Of a DNA stretch of 64,000 nucleotides, positions 22,548-34,546 are shown one piece after another. Every line of letters starts with the position of its first letter. The first letter of the stretch is position 1. A model generated the notes under the pieces. That model was not told the DNA's origin. It saw only the letters and a program-made list of their open reading frames with translations, and made no database searches. Source of the DNA: Dipteris shenzhenensis (lineage: Eukaryota > Polypodiophyta > Polypodiopsida > Gleicheniales); NCBI GenBank assembly GCA_047967505.1, contig CM106541.1, one strand, 5' to 3'. The translations under genes and the position numbers were made by a program.

Positions 22548-23003
22548 TGTAAGAAAATAATACAACGTATGTGCTCAACAGATAACAGGATCTCGTACGC
22601 AAGAGAGAAAACAAGATAGTATGGAGAATCAAAAGTTTGATTACTGTATAACTGATACAATAGATGGCGCTGCCTCCCAACTGTGCGCTCCTGTGAAAGA
22701 AGCTTCGATGGCATGCTGGAAACAGTAGAAGACGGAGGCTGGATGCTAAGGAATCAAGGTTGTTGTAGCCAGTGATGAAATGGGCTTCACAGGCTTGCTC
22801 TTGTATAGCCACCAGTCGTAGTCGATTAGGCTCAATTGGGTGACCGACCTAGTCCGCCCAAAATGGTCGACTGGGGGTCGGTCCCAAAATAGGCCACTGA
22901 CTGGGGGTCGGTCTCAAAATAGGCCACCGACGGGTCAGTCCCGAAATAGGCCACCGACCATATGATAGAATCGGTGCACAAAATAGAGCAACTGACCTAC
23001 GGT
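22548..23003 (-). mobile_element. Copia B 5' LTR, truncated by LINE-B
   Basis: It matches the left LTR for 456 bp, then stops at the point where LINE-B begins; the missing part is not found beyond LINE-B. Compared with the left LTR it contains extra units of about 30 bp ('gactgggggtcggtcycaaaataggccac') at about 22,869-22,957, where the left LTR has a single collapsed unit. Confidence 0.88.
22869..22957. repeat. 30-bp tandem units inside copia B LTR
   Basis: About three units containing 'gggtcrgtcycraaataggccac' lie head to tail. The opposite LTR has only one partial unit, so copy number changed after the two LTRs were made. Confidence 0.8.
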
Positions 23004-23577
23004 TGCGGTTCGCATCTTCTTCCTCCACAAGGGGGCGGAGGGTAAGGTGTCCGTCCTTGCCCCTCACGATGGTCCTAGCTATTCCTTCACTATCTCCAGT
23101 GAAGGGAATGAGCAATGGACGAATGAAAATGTTTGGGAGACGATATGAGATCAGGCCCAGGAGCAGGTGCAGGACTGGATCGGTAGCAGAGCAGCGGAGC
23201 TTCTTCAGTAGCAGTGGCAGGAGGGTGACGTTCATCTGCGATGGCGCCACAGCGCCAAACGTTTCCGACTCCTAGTCATTATTCAGCCACCTCTGGAGTG
23301 GGCCTACACGGAAGGGCTCCGCCCGTGGAGGACCTCAGAGGTAGCAGGCTTCTATAGTATTTCCCTGGCAGAGGCGTCAAGTTGGTTAGAGAGAGCCTAC
23401 CACCACAGGACGAAGGGCCTCTCCCCTCTGCTTAAGGTTTTAGAGGATGGGTCCGATGATCCGGCCTCTCCTTTGAAACCCTCACAGAAGCACCTTCGTC
23501 TCCACACCGGATATCCTCCGACCACTTCGACATCGACCGCAAGCAGACAGCTGTTTGTGGCCCACCTTCCCTCATGA
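23004..23577 (+). pseudogene. LINE-B ORF1, C-terminal part
   Basis: A frame with two internal stops runs into TGA at 23,575-23,577. It contains a tryptophan-containing stretch (WLERAYHHRTKG) and ends RQLFVAHLPS. The stop overlaps the ORF2 ATG (23,574) as ATGA. The zinc knuckle lies in the missing 5' part. Confidence 0.6.
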
Positions 23578-26500
23578 GTATACGCATTATCTCGTGGAAC
23601 ATCAACGGGTTCCACTCATCAGGAACCCGCGGCCCCAGGAAGATGGTGCTCAGACAGGAGCTCCAGCCAGCCTTGGTGGGAAGGGTAGATGTGCTCCTAC
23701 TACAAGAACACAAGCTTTTGGCTTCTCAGACCAGTATTTGTGGGAAGGTCCTCACAGGACGCTCCCACACCTACTGGGAACCTTCGATTGGCGAGCAGGG
23801 GAGGAGCGGGGGTGTCTATACCTCCATCGACGCTTCTCTAGTTCAGCATGTGTGTGGTTTTGGCACTCTGATCCTAGGACGTGTGCTTTGGGTGGGCTTG
23901 CATATTGAAGGATCCCGTATCGGCATCCTCAATATCTATGCCCCGATCGATCTCAGACGGAGAGCCGCTTTTTGGAGGTCCTTGACAGACTTGTTACCAG
24001 AGATGGACTCTTGGATTGTAGGAGGGGACTTCAACAACCTTGAGACGCTAGAGGATCAGCAGGGATGGGGCCTAGAGTTCCTCAGTACAGCTCAGGCAGA
24101 GCAGGCAGATTGGGATCCCTTCCTCTTCACAATGGGAGGTCGAGACAGCTGGAGGGAGCCTTCCTTTCACAGATGGACAGGGAGTCTGGACTTCTCTTGG
24201 GGATACAGGAGAGAGGGAGGCAGACTTCTGGAGCGGTTGGACCGTTTCTATGTCAGTGATTGGGTGCTTGGCAGAGGAGGAGAGTCAGGAGTGGTTCCAG
24301 GGACAACACTCTCAAACCATGCCCTAGTCATCCTAGTCCTGGACTTAGCCTCTCACTCCTCACCTCCACGCTCATGCCGGATCCCAGACTCCATCTACTC
24401 CAGAGCAGCATTTCACAGCAGGATATTGGACCTGTGGGAGCAGGATTGGGACCCCACCAGGGATATGGCAGCACAAGTAGCTCAGGCGCTTGCTAAGTCT
24501 AGCCTCATCTGTCAGCAGGAGGCGATTCAGGTCAAGCAACAGTGTTGGGCACGGGAGAGGGGTCTCAGATGAGATCTCGCTTCGATTCATCAGCCGATGC
24601 ATCAGTCTTCTCCAAGCTCTGAGGAGCTCAGACAGCAGGAGGTTCGGGCCCGAGCCATGCTAGAGGAGATCACCCAGCGTCGCTCAGAGTTCTCATTCCA
24701 TGCTTCCAAGTCCTTCTGGGCTAGGAAAGGCGACAGGATGTGTAGAGAGTTCTTCAGGACTCATGGATAGAGGTCAGCAGGGGAACAGCTCTGTTCTCTT
24801 AGGGCACAAGAAGGTAGTGTCAGGACAGATCCAGATGAGGTCCGAGACTTGGCGACAGATTTCTACAGATCATTGTTCCAGCAGGAGCCCCCAGACCCTC
24901 GTGGCCGCCTATGCAGGGAGGAGGTGTGGAGATCTACACCACAGCTCGTGCAGCCTAGCATGAGTGACGCCCTTCTTGCCCCTTTCACCATGGTAGAGAT
25001 GCAGGATGCGGTGAGTGCTATTGATGGGCAGAAAGGCCCAGGCGAGGATGGCCTCTCCAGAGCTTTCTTCACCACCTTTTGGGAGCAGATCCACCAGCCC
25101 TTGCTCGCAACCTTCCAGCATATCTTCTCCAGAGGGCAGATGCCAGAGAGCCTTATGACAGGCTTGATTTGCCTCATCCCCAAAGGGGGGGACCATCAGG
25201 AGATCAGACAGTGGCGCCCTATCACCCTCCTCCCGACTGCCTACAAAATCCTCGCCAAGATGATCAGTAGCCGTATCCGCCCCCTGCTACACAACTTGAT
25301 TCATGACACCCAGACTAGTTCAAGATCACAGCATTTTGGACAACATCTTCACTTTCTCAGAGGTGACGGAATGGGCCCAGCACAGTGGCCAACACCTTGC
25401 CATACTCCTTCTCGACTTTGAGAAGGTGTACGACAGGGTAGACTGGTCCTTCTTGGAAGGTACACTCTCTGGGTTCGCTTTCCTGGATGCGTGGATCAGA
25501 GGTATTGCTAGCCTTTACAGGTCGGCCTCCAGTCGGGTTATCATCAGTGACAGGATGGAGGAGAGATTCACACTCGAGCGCTCGGTGCATCAGGGCTGTC
25601 CGCTAGCGCCCTACCTCTTCCTATTTTTTACGGAGGCCATGACCCACTTCCTTCGAGCTCGTACCACTGGTCTTCGCGAGATGCGTCTCCCTATTCGAGA
25701 CGATGTAGAACTTCTGGACTCCGAGTATGCAGACGACACAGCCCTATATCTGCAGGATGATGTCGAGTCACTGGAGCGAGTGAGACTATCCCTAGAGATT
25801 TTTTGCCTTGCGGCTGGGGCAAAAATCAACTGGCATAAGTCAGTGGGTTTTCTTATGGATATGAGAGCTAGCTCACAGTGGGGTATTTTCCTAGGGTTTC
25901 GCTGGATCCTAGAGGACAGACGACACGTTACCTGGGATTCCAAGTAGGCCTGGACATCATGCCGGCTCAGCAGTTCTTGCCGGTCCTAGCCTCTATACGA
26001 TGGAAGCTTGCTTTCTGGAGGACGGCTCGGCTTTCCTTGGCAGGCAGGGCCCTTGTGGTCAACCAGGTCCTTCTTGCTACTGCTTGGTATGTGGCCTCTT
26101 GCTAGTGTTTCTCGACATCATGCGTAGCCCAGCTGAGGAGACTGGTGCGGAACTTCCTATGGTCTAGTTCAAACGGTTCCGGCACCACCAGAGCCAGGGT
26201 CACCTGGCAGATGGTCATTCTCCCCCAGACAGAGGGTGGCCTCGGCATCATAGATCCAGAACTGCAAAGTCAGGCACTCCTTGGCAAGTTAGTCATCCGC
26301 GGTCTGACCCCAGGAGGGCAGACATGGAAGCTCTTACTACAGCATGGTCTCAGCGCGTGTACCCCCCAGAAAGGGGATGTTTGGCAGCCTTCTATTTGAT
26401 GGATCTTCACTTCAGCCTTTTTGACTCGGCCCCATTCCCCCTTCCTCCGTAGCCTCGTCTCGGTCTGGAGGAAGCTGCGACACAGCCTCTCCCAAGTTCC

Positions 26501-27990
26501 CCCTAGCTGCCGAGAGGAGATAGATAGACAGCCCCTGATCTGGAGCAGCCAGGTGATAGATGATACAGGTCGCCAGCTGGGAGAGAGATCCCATATCCCT
26601 TGGGCGCTCTGGGTGCATGGGCCTGCGCGCTCGCTCCGGGTTTGGAGGGACGTCTACAGCCACTTGAGCCCAGGCGAGCTGGCAGCAGCAATAGGTATGG
26701 CACGTGGGATCCAGGCTCGATGAGCGGAGATTGATGCTACCATTCCTGCAGGGTGGAGGATTCCCATAGTCACCGGATAGCTCTTCCCGGGAGATGAGAG
26801 GTGGCTAGGACAATTCAGTTCACGAGGCATTCCTTTGGTGGTTGCAGGCCTTTTCTCGAATTCCTCGGTACACTTCTTCTCCATCACCGATGATAGCCAC
26901 CTACAGAGTAGAGAGGCCGTGATCGACCCCCAGCTTCCCTGGCAGTGCCTTCGCATTGTAGGGCTACAAGGGGAGACGTGGCATATAGACCCCCTGATGG
27001 CCCCTGATTATGCAGGACCAGGATTGGAGACTCTGGATATGGGAGGGCCGTTCCTTGATAGAGGTGGAGTGGGACCCAAGGGAGTGGCGCTGGCCACCAT
27101 TGGAGACCTTAGAGAACCCTACCCCCTTCTTCTCTTACAGTGCACGTATGGGTAGGCGTGCTCTTAGGGCTCTCCAGCGTGGGCTGCCCACACAGGCACA
27201 TAGTTGGTATGCCCAGGGGATATCTTTGGTCTTTCTTCACACTTTCTAGAAGACTCTTTGGGCTAGCTGGCGGTCGAGGAAGATCTCTTACTTCCTTTGG
27301 ATGGTGGCACACAAGGGGCTACCAGTTGGCAGCTGGCTGAGGCAGATGGGGCGGGAGGGGCATTGCCAAATGTGTTTTCAGGAGGAGGAGTCCCTAAAGC
27401 ATTGCCTTTGGAGCTGCTCGCATGCGCAGACAGTTTGGAAGGGAGTCATGGGGATCTTAGCGAGGGCTGCACCCGAGCTAGGACCAATCACTTGGGGAGC
27501 CGTTTGCTGGTGCAGCACTGAGATGGGACATCACTTGGCTTATGAGTTCTCTAGACAGGATCCCGTATTTTTCATCACGCAGGCCACCTGGGCATACATG
27601 GACAGCTTCCCTTGGCATCTGACTGAGATAGATGCAGGAGCGTTGCCTCGGCACCCAATTTGGGAGATCATAGGGAGTATTGCAGGCTGGCATATCTAGA
27701 CTTCCAAATGCGCGCAGACTGTAGGAGCTCAGACTTCTTCTGCTACCCAGACCCTAGCAGACATTTGGAGCACGATCGTTCACACGCTCAAGGGTCAGTG
27801 GGATCAGATTCAAGGGGAGTCCCGGGCAGGGAAGGAAAAGAGACGACGCTTCCTTCGCGAATGGGACCACCAGGAGTTGTTCTTCTAGCACTCTACTCAA
27901 AGTCTTCAGTGGCATTACGCCCCTCCACCGTGGCTGTTTGTCCACTCTCTGATGATTATGCCCTGAGAGGCTTGTATTTAGCATTTTGAC
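23574..27990 (+). pseudogene. LINE-B ORF2 (endonuclease, reverse transcriptase, zf-RVT)
   Basis: The first 332 codons are open and form an APE-type endonuclease: IISWNINGF, LLLQEHKL, LNIYAPID, GGDFNN, DRFYVSD and SNHALVIL (SDH in active enzymes). A stop lies at 24,570. RT follows with LICLIPKGG (about 25,165), LLLDFEKVYDRVDW (about 25,408), HQGCPLAPYLF (about 25,588) and an intact active site YADDTALYL (about 25,725). LSLAGRALVVNQVLL (about 26,030) precedes the C-terminal zf-RVT (CQMC, then HCLWSC, about 27,365-27,420). It nicks DNA and reverse-transcribes its own RNA at the nick. Stops and frameshifts near 24,570, 25,320, 25,945 and beyond 26,100 disable it. Confidence 0.9.
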
Positions 27991-28105
27991 TCCTCGGGCT
28001 GAATCCGTTTTGTGATTGCAGCCCGCTGGCCTTTAGGCCTTCTTGTACTCTCGCTTTCAAGTAATATAACTAGCACTACTTTTTGCGCAAAAAAAAAAAA
28101 AAAAA

Positions 28106-29540
28106 TCTTATAGAAAGCATCCATTTCTTCATTCATAGCAGTTCGCCATTCTGGCTTGTCTACTGCATCTTCAAAGTACATTGGCCCTTCTATAGCCATG
28201 ATGGTAGTCATAAGAGAATAGTTGGTGGTTTCAACATGAATTGCTTTGCCTTTCTGAGCATATGTCAATCTAGCTAGAGGTCTGCTTTCCCTAGTAGACT
28301 GTCTGAGCTGTTGTGGCTCTACTTGGGGTGTTACGGGCAATTCTTGCTCTTTGTCATCAACCATTTCTATAGATGATTGTGTAATCGGTGCATCTATCTC
28401 TTGTGTGTTTGAGGTTTTCCATTCTAATTCCTCATCGAAGATTACCTATATAGAGATAATGACCTTTCGGTTGATGGGATCATATAACTTGTATGCTTTG
28501 CTTTCTTTAGTGTAGCCAACCATGATGCATTTGTGTGATTTTGCATCCAATTTCCTGCGAGGATCATCATGTATGTGGGCATATGCTATGCAACCAAATA
28601 TGCGGAGATGCCCAATGTGTGGCTTGTGTCAAGTGAATGCTTCATAAGGTGTCATACCTTGTATCGGTTTGGTAGGAAGCCGATTAAGCAAATAGTTTGC
28701 AGTGGCTATTGCTTCTACCCAATACTGATTCGGAAGATGCTTCTCACTAAGCATTGTTCTAGCACTTATGTCTGCTAAAGTACGATTCTTCCTTTCAACT
28801 CTTGCATTCTGTATCTGCACAAGTGAATTGTCTTCGATTGCCGTGACTTCTGCAAAAGTTCATGAATGTTGAACACATGTATTCACCTCCTCTATCTGAT
28901 CTCATGACTTTGATCCTTTTGCTTGTCTGGTTTTCTACCATGGCTTTAAATTCTTGAAATCTAAAAAACACTTTATATTTCTCTTTCAAAAAATAGACCC
29001 AACAATATCTATTGATTGATGAAAGTCAAGTAGTAAAGTGAACCACTGATGCTGCAGGTTTGGGCATAACCCCATACATCTGTATGTATCAAATCAAGAA
29101 TACCTCATGCACGAGAGGTACTTCTACCAAAGTTGGTTCACTTTTGTTTGCCGAAGCAGCATGCTTCGCAAACCTTTCCAAGAAACTATAGCTTAGGAAT
29201 CCCAATTGCCATATTCTGATTCCTGAGCTCTAACAAGTACTTGAAATTGACATGACCATATCTCTTGTGCCATTTTGCAGATAGTGTCATGTGTTGCGGT
29301 TGAGCTGATATGGCATGTTTCTCTGGTACTGTAGCTAGCATTCTGTACAAGCGTACTTCCTTGATACCTTTTGCTACTAGCTGACATCTTCTGGATGTCT
29401 CTGATAGTGCATTCATCTCCGTCGAAGATGACTCGATAGTTGTGTTCTGTCATTTGACCTACTGATAAGAGGTTCTTGCTGAGCTTCAGAATGTAGAGTA
29501 CATCTTTCACCAATCCTTTTGTACCAGTGAAATTGTTCAT
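28106..29540 (-). pseudogene. Copia C pol remnant: pre-integrase, integrase, start of RT
   Basis: In coding order from the right: LSVGQMTEHNYRVIFDG (about 29,450), a pre-integrase motif KWHKRYGHVNF (about 29,270), integrase core pieces (SDRGGEYM at about 28,885 and NARVERKNRTLADISARTML at about 28,800), the YWVEAIATANYLLNR segment, an IFGCIAYAH motif, and the RT N-terminus (EWRTAMNEEMDAFYK, about 28,110). The frame is cut exactly at the LINE-B poly-A junction. Much of RT, all of RNase H and the 3' LTR are absent. Frameshifts and stops occur throughout. Confidence 0.85.
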
Positions 29541-29549
29541 CGGGATAAC

Positions 29550-30831
29550 TCATGTCCCTTGATCTAGATTTGATATATTATCTACTGTGTAGATGACATT
29601 CTTTTGACCTTCTAATGGTTTCATCTCTAAGAACCATTCCTGATGATTTGTCATGTGAGATGATGCACCGCTGTCGATGTACCAACGATCATGTTCTGCT
29701 TGGTCAACTTGATAAGCTGAAATCCTCTTTTGAATTGAAATCAGTGTCTGGGTACACTGTATCAATTTGTTGCATTTCCTCGTTTGCAAGAAATATATTT
29801 CCATGTTCACTTGCAAAATGATTGTGACTAGAATGTCCACCATGATGTTTTCCTCTTCTATGGCAATTCCCTCGATTATTGCTGGATTGACTGCCTTGCT
29901 TGTACTACTTCTTGCGGCAATCTCTTTCATAGTGTCTAAACTTGTGACAGTAGTTTCACTGGATGTTTGACACGTTGGTGGATGCATTCCCTCATTCTTG
30001 GAATCTTCCTCGATTGGAATGATTTCCTCTTTGCTAATTCTGATGTTGTTAAGGATGATGCTGATGCTGATGCTAATGTTGATGCTGACTTTGTTGATGA
30101 TCACTTTTCTAGAATGATCTACCTCTCCTCTACCTTTGCCTCTACTTCTGTCTGAAGCTATGAATGCCTGATCATTAGAATGACCTTTGCATGCTTGAAT
30201 GGCCTGAGTCCTGAGTTCTTCACCAAGTAAGACTGACTGGAGCTCTTCCAATGTCGGAATTTGCCATTGAATGGCAATACTCTAGACTAGATTCTCGTAT
30301 CCCTCTCCTAGTCCATTCAGGATGACTTGAACCATTTCTACTAGATTCATGGTCTCTCCTACTACTGCGAGTTGATTGTTGTAGTCTTTAATCCTAAGTA
30401 CGTAAGAATGACCAGTTTTGCTACTGTTGCAAAAACTCTGGTTGAGATCTGGTTTCTTAGTTTGAGAATCTTAGATGTGTTCTTGGACTTGTAGAGAGCT
30501 TTGAACATATTCCATGCTTCGTTGGATGTCTTGAAGGTGTTGAGTTGTCCTAGCATGACATCTTGCACATTCTACTTCATCAGATGATATGCGTACTTGT
30601 CTTTCTTATCCCATTCTGACTGTGCTCGGGCAATCGTAGGATCTGCTATAGGTGCGAAAAATATAGGTGGAGTAGAGCTACTGCTGGCTAGATCGTCCAA
30701 TGGTCTAGGTGTAGATCCATTGATTTGTATTGAAGTACAAGAATGGTCTCCATTCGGTATTTCCATGTGCCATAATTGGAGTTGTCTAGCTTAGTAGATG
30801 CCTCCAGATTGAGGTTGCTGGTCATAGACAT
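29550..30831 (-). pseudogene. Copia C gag and protease start
   Basis: A Tnt1-like gag starts MSMTSNLNLEASTKLDNSNYG at 30,831, then a stop. A capsid region follows in several frames (DKKDKYAYHLMK, FKTSNEAWNMFKALY). The 233-codon frame at 29,550-30,251 holds an Ile/Asn-rich stretch where the zinc knuckle would be, read out of frame, and ends in the protease site WYIDSGASSHMTNH (about 29,680). No primer-binding site was found upstream, so the 5' LTR was lost or has diverged. Confidence 0.8.
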
Positions 30832-31619
30832 GGTGCAAGAACTATACTCAAAGTGTCGTGAAAATCATTGTCTGAATCAATTGCAAAACATTGATTGTAG
30901 CAAGTGAAATCTGAACTGTCGGTGAAGATAGAACTACAATATATAAAATCCGATCTGAATTACAAAACTTGTGGAAAATGATGTCGAGAATAGCCAAGAG
31001 GCTTTACAAGGCTGAAATAATGTGCACAATGCCGTGAAATAGCCAAGTAGGCTTTACAATGATGGCATGTGTGTGTGAAATCAAATCATGTGCTATCTGC
31101 CCACTGAACAATCGGCAATGCCTCTGAACACTCTGGAGTATGCTCACTAAATTGATGAATATCAGGTTTCAAGTAATGTGATGATGTGAAACCGTATATG
31201 AGCATAGGGATTGACTCCAGGTAAGTACGAGTCAGGGACTTCGGGCATGGCATAGATTGGAAACTTGGGGAGATTCAAAGCATCCCCTCTATGGCGATCT
31301 AGTCTACTCTGATCTAAATCTATACCAACTATCGATTGATAAAAGAACATCAAATAATTTCTTTTCTTTTGTTCTTTTTAAGTGCTGGGTCAGATGCGTC
31401 GATGTAGAGGCTGATGTGAGTGTAGGAAGTGGATTTGTCAGTGATGCTCAAAAGTGAGTGTGACTTGCACCAAAATGTGTGCATGATGTGATGAGCATGT
31501 AGAGCACAAAAAATTGATTGTTTTTTCTTTTTGGAGCACCCTCAAATTCTTCATGGATCAAGAGATACATCTTGATCTAGGTGGAGGGGCAAAAAGAGTG
31601 CAAATGTGCTCAATGATGA

Positions 31620-32175
31620 TGTGGTAGTCAAGGGGTCACATGCAGTGACTGTGCCTAGCAGGGACTATGCCTGTGAAGCTCTGTGTTGAGGTGGTAGGAG
31701 TGGTCACATGCTTGTGAAGAGGTAACTGTGCCTGCAAGGGTTAGTGCTGACTGGATAGCTGAGGTGGCACTGGCTGACCTAACCCAAGGTCTGATTGACC
31801 TAACCATGGTCTGGCTAACTAATCCCAGGGTCTATTTGACTAACCCAAGGTTTGATGATGTCAGCAAGGGGACACAGTGCCACATGGCATTGATGAGGTG
31901 GTAGTTGATTGAGTAATGATGATGTGGCATAGGTAATGTGTCTGCTGATGTGGTAGATGATGCGTCACTGATGATGTGGTTGCCACAGTGGTAGATGACA
32001 TGGCAAATCATTGCTGGCATGGCACTTGTGACTAGACTATTGATGTGGCAGTCGATTGCCATGTGGCAGATAATGATGACATGGTAGATAATGATGATGT
32101 GCCAATCATGGCATGTGTTGGAAGCTTGACCACTGGCTAAGGTGTGGTGCCCTTGAAGGTAAATGATGTGGCAGA
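31620..32175. repeat. Irregular GATGATGTGGCA minisatellite
   Basis: Short words of the form GATG(A/T)(G/C)(A/G)TGG(C/T)A recur many times with irregular spacing, densest from 31,880 to 32,110. A 20-base stretch ending 'gatgacatggcaaat' (about 31,989-32,009) also occurs at about 63,358-63,378 in a similar block. Confidence 0.7.
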
Positions 32176-32187
32176 GTTATCTGCCAC
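32168..32187. repeat. 8-bp perfect inverted repeat
   Basis: GTGGCAGA and TCTGCCAC are separated by four bases at the edge of the GATGTGG block, forming a small hairpin. Significance unknown. Confidence 0.6.
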
Positions 32188-32882
32188 GTGTTGTTGCTAG
32201 ACAGGCTAAAATCTTTCAAGATTTTGGTGGAATCTTGAAGATTCCATCAGGTAGATTCCATCTACCTATGCTCTGGCCGATTAGAGAGCTCGTTGGAGCC
32301 ATGGGCAAGAGCCATCTGTGCGCTGCGAGTTTCTTAGGGGTGGAGGGAATAATATCCTCGACCATAGCAAAGTCAAGATGGTATAATGTTCCCATGAGCT
32401 TGGTATGCCAGTTCATATTCCAAGTGTTGTTTAATTCACAATGACTTTATTTGTCTGATTTTAGTTAGTAAATGATTGACAGAGTTCTAATGACAGGACG
32501 AATTCAAGAAGACCCTGAATGCAAGGGTGTAGGAAGTGCCTGTATATGGTGACCCCACAGAGGAAGAAGAGAATGCATATCAAATGCATGTGGGCCTATA
32601 TATGCTACAGTGTATGTACTATTGGTAAGAATCTAATACTATGGTTTTAGTATGCTTTCAAAAGGAAACTCGAGTTAATGCATGCATGGATTTTCACGAG
32701 ACATATTTATAGAATCCTTCAAATCCAATTGTTCTTGTTATTATGGTCCTCAACTTTGATATGCCTTTGAAATTCAATTCTCTTCTGAATTTTGATACAC
32801 TTTTGAGCTTTCTTAAGGTGGTTCAAGCACATTCGATTTAAGCTTTTGTCTCTTCCCAAGAGCACACATCAAAAAGAGATAC

Positions 32883-32909
32883 CTCTCTCTCTCTCTCTCT
32901 CCCCCCCCC

Positions 32910-32952
<43 letters not shown>
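32883..32952. repeat. CT microsatellite
   Basis: A (CT)n run interrupted by a run of ten C near 32,902-32,911. Confidence 0.95.
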
Positions 32953-32955
<3 letters not shown>

Positions 32956-33650
32956 CTTCTTCTTTTTCAACCTTTACCTTGACATATGACTTTTACAGTT
33001 TTATATGATTGAACTGTATCCCTGTTTCATATGACTTTTGCTATTAAAATATGGAAAAATTGTAACTTTGTTTGAAAATAGAAGCAAACATGTCTCCAAA
33101 AAGAAACCTAAGGTCACCACAAATCTGGCAACTCCAAAAAAAAGGACTATCTCCAATAAAGAAATCTACAACAAAGGAAAAGGGGAAGGGCAAGGCCTTT
33201 CAAACCCTTTCCATTCTAACTAGGGTAAAGCGAGGCTAGAAATGGTTCTCAAAGCTAAGCCAAAACTTACCACGAGATGGAAGAGTGGATGCAAGAGACC
33301 TAGGGCACCCAAGACAAGGCAAGCCATTGAGCCTACCAAATTGATAGTCTCAAGAAAGAGTTAAACAAATACTTTATACCTATATGCAAAAGGATATACC
33401 GATCAATTACAATCATAAATAATAAGGTGGACACGGTTTTGGCCTGAGCATATGCTACAGCTACTCATGGTATTGAGATGGATTGGGACGCTTTTACCCA
33501 ACATCGAGAAATGAATCTAATGCATGGTAGTTAGAACAACACATGTATCAAATAGGATCATGCTATAGGAACCCTCCTGGAAGCCACAAAAGGAACACCC
33601 TATCAAGATAGACCTTAGTAGTAGATTATGCAAGATCTCGATTGTAGAAG

Positions 33651-34002
33651 TGTTGAGATATCGAGCTCCACTCGTGATATGCTAGGGTGACCATTGTGCA
33701 TTTATGTCACTAACTTATTAGTTGCAGATGCAGTTGGTACACCGCCCATGAATAATAGCTGGATGATAGCTATCCTTATGTACTCTAGTTCATGGCTCAG
33801 TTAGTATGCCACCTTAATTAACTGAGTTTGGTTTGAGACCCACATATAGGGTTCTTCTATTTCTTTGTACTTGAGTTCTTTTGTCTTTCACAACTAAGAA
33901 GAGGAAAACTATTTTCGGCCTCCACCTTTGTGTGTATTCCCCCATTGTGTATGTGAGAAAGCTGCAAGTGAGACTCCTTCCTTCTCTCCCACTATCTTCA
34001 CA
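33651..34002 (+). mobile_element. Copia D 5' LTR (start inferred)
   Basis: The right end at 34,002 (TTCACA) is fixed by the adjoining primer-binding site. A plausible start is TGTTGAGATATCGAGC at 33,651, giving 352 bp with TG...CA ends. A TATA-like word (acatatagg) lies near 33,840. No second LTR exists here to confirm the left border. Confidence 0.55.
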
Positions 34003-34014
34003 TGGTATCAGAGC
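34003..34014 (+). promoter_or_regulatory. Copia D primer-binding site (tRNA-iMet)
   Basis: TGGTATCAGAGC directly follows the LTR end, as in copia A and B. Confidence 0.92.
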
Positions 34015-34546
34015 CTGGTTCATGGTAAGGAGCTCAAGAAAGCAAACCAAGTTCGCGGTGTCCTAGTAAGAGGACCAGTGTTGCTTTCCTTTTTCGAGTT
34101 TGGGAGCAAATCTCTATAGGTAGCACAGCCAAAAAGTGCAAGAGTGCATTGTCTCAGATTGAGACGCCCTTCGCAGTGTGGCGAGAGGGCAATATATGCT
34201 ACGGGAGAGAGCAAAGCCCTTGGTGACTTTATTTTTTTGATTTGAGGCCTTTTTGGAGCCCGTTTTGGAGGCGGAAGTTCTCCGCAAGCACTGAGAAAAA
34301 TGCCCTATTTTTGCTATGTGACCACTGCTCTGCAGGTCGGTGAAAAGTTGCCATAGAAATTGCATCATATGCCTGTGCGCAAAGATATTGGGAGTTACAG
34401 AATCATCCTTACTACTTGTTGATGCAAAATCGTCACTAGGAAGTGACTGTGTGGTTAAATACCACTTTTGCTAGTTTTGCAGATTTGCCCTTGTGAGGAA
34501 GAAGCTGTGTTTTTTGTAGTGATAGAATATATTGCAGTGTTCTGTA

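Larger units (their letters stand above)
23004..28105 (+). mobile_element. LINE-B, 5'-truncated L1-type retrotransposon with poly-A tail
   Basis: It carries the last part of ORF1, a whole ORF2 with frameshifts, a 3' UTR and a tail of 17 A (28,089-28,105). It is better preserved than LINE-A. The left junction is in the copia B LTR and the right junction is inside copia C pol. The two flanks do not match, so a deletion or recombination followed insertion. Confidence 0.88.
30840..33650. other. Unassigned DNA between copia C and copia D
   Basis: No gene is supported. It holds a small tandem repeat of about 53 bp near 30,990-31,065 ('aatagccaag...ggctttacaa'), the GATGTGG minisatellite at 31,620-32,175 and a CT microsatellite at 32,883-32,952. 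A 61-codon lysine-rich frame at 33,038-33,223 matches nothing I know. Confidence 0.5.
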
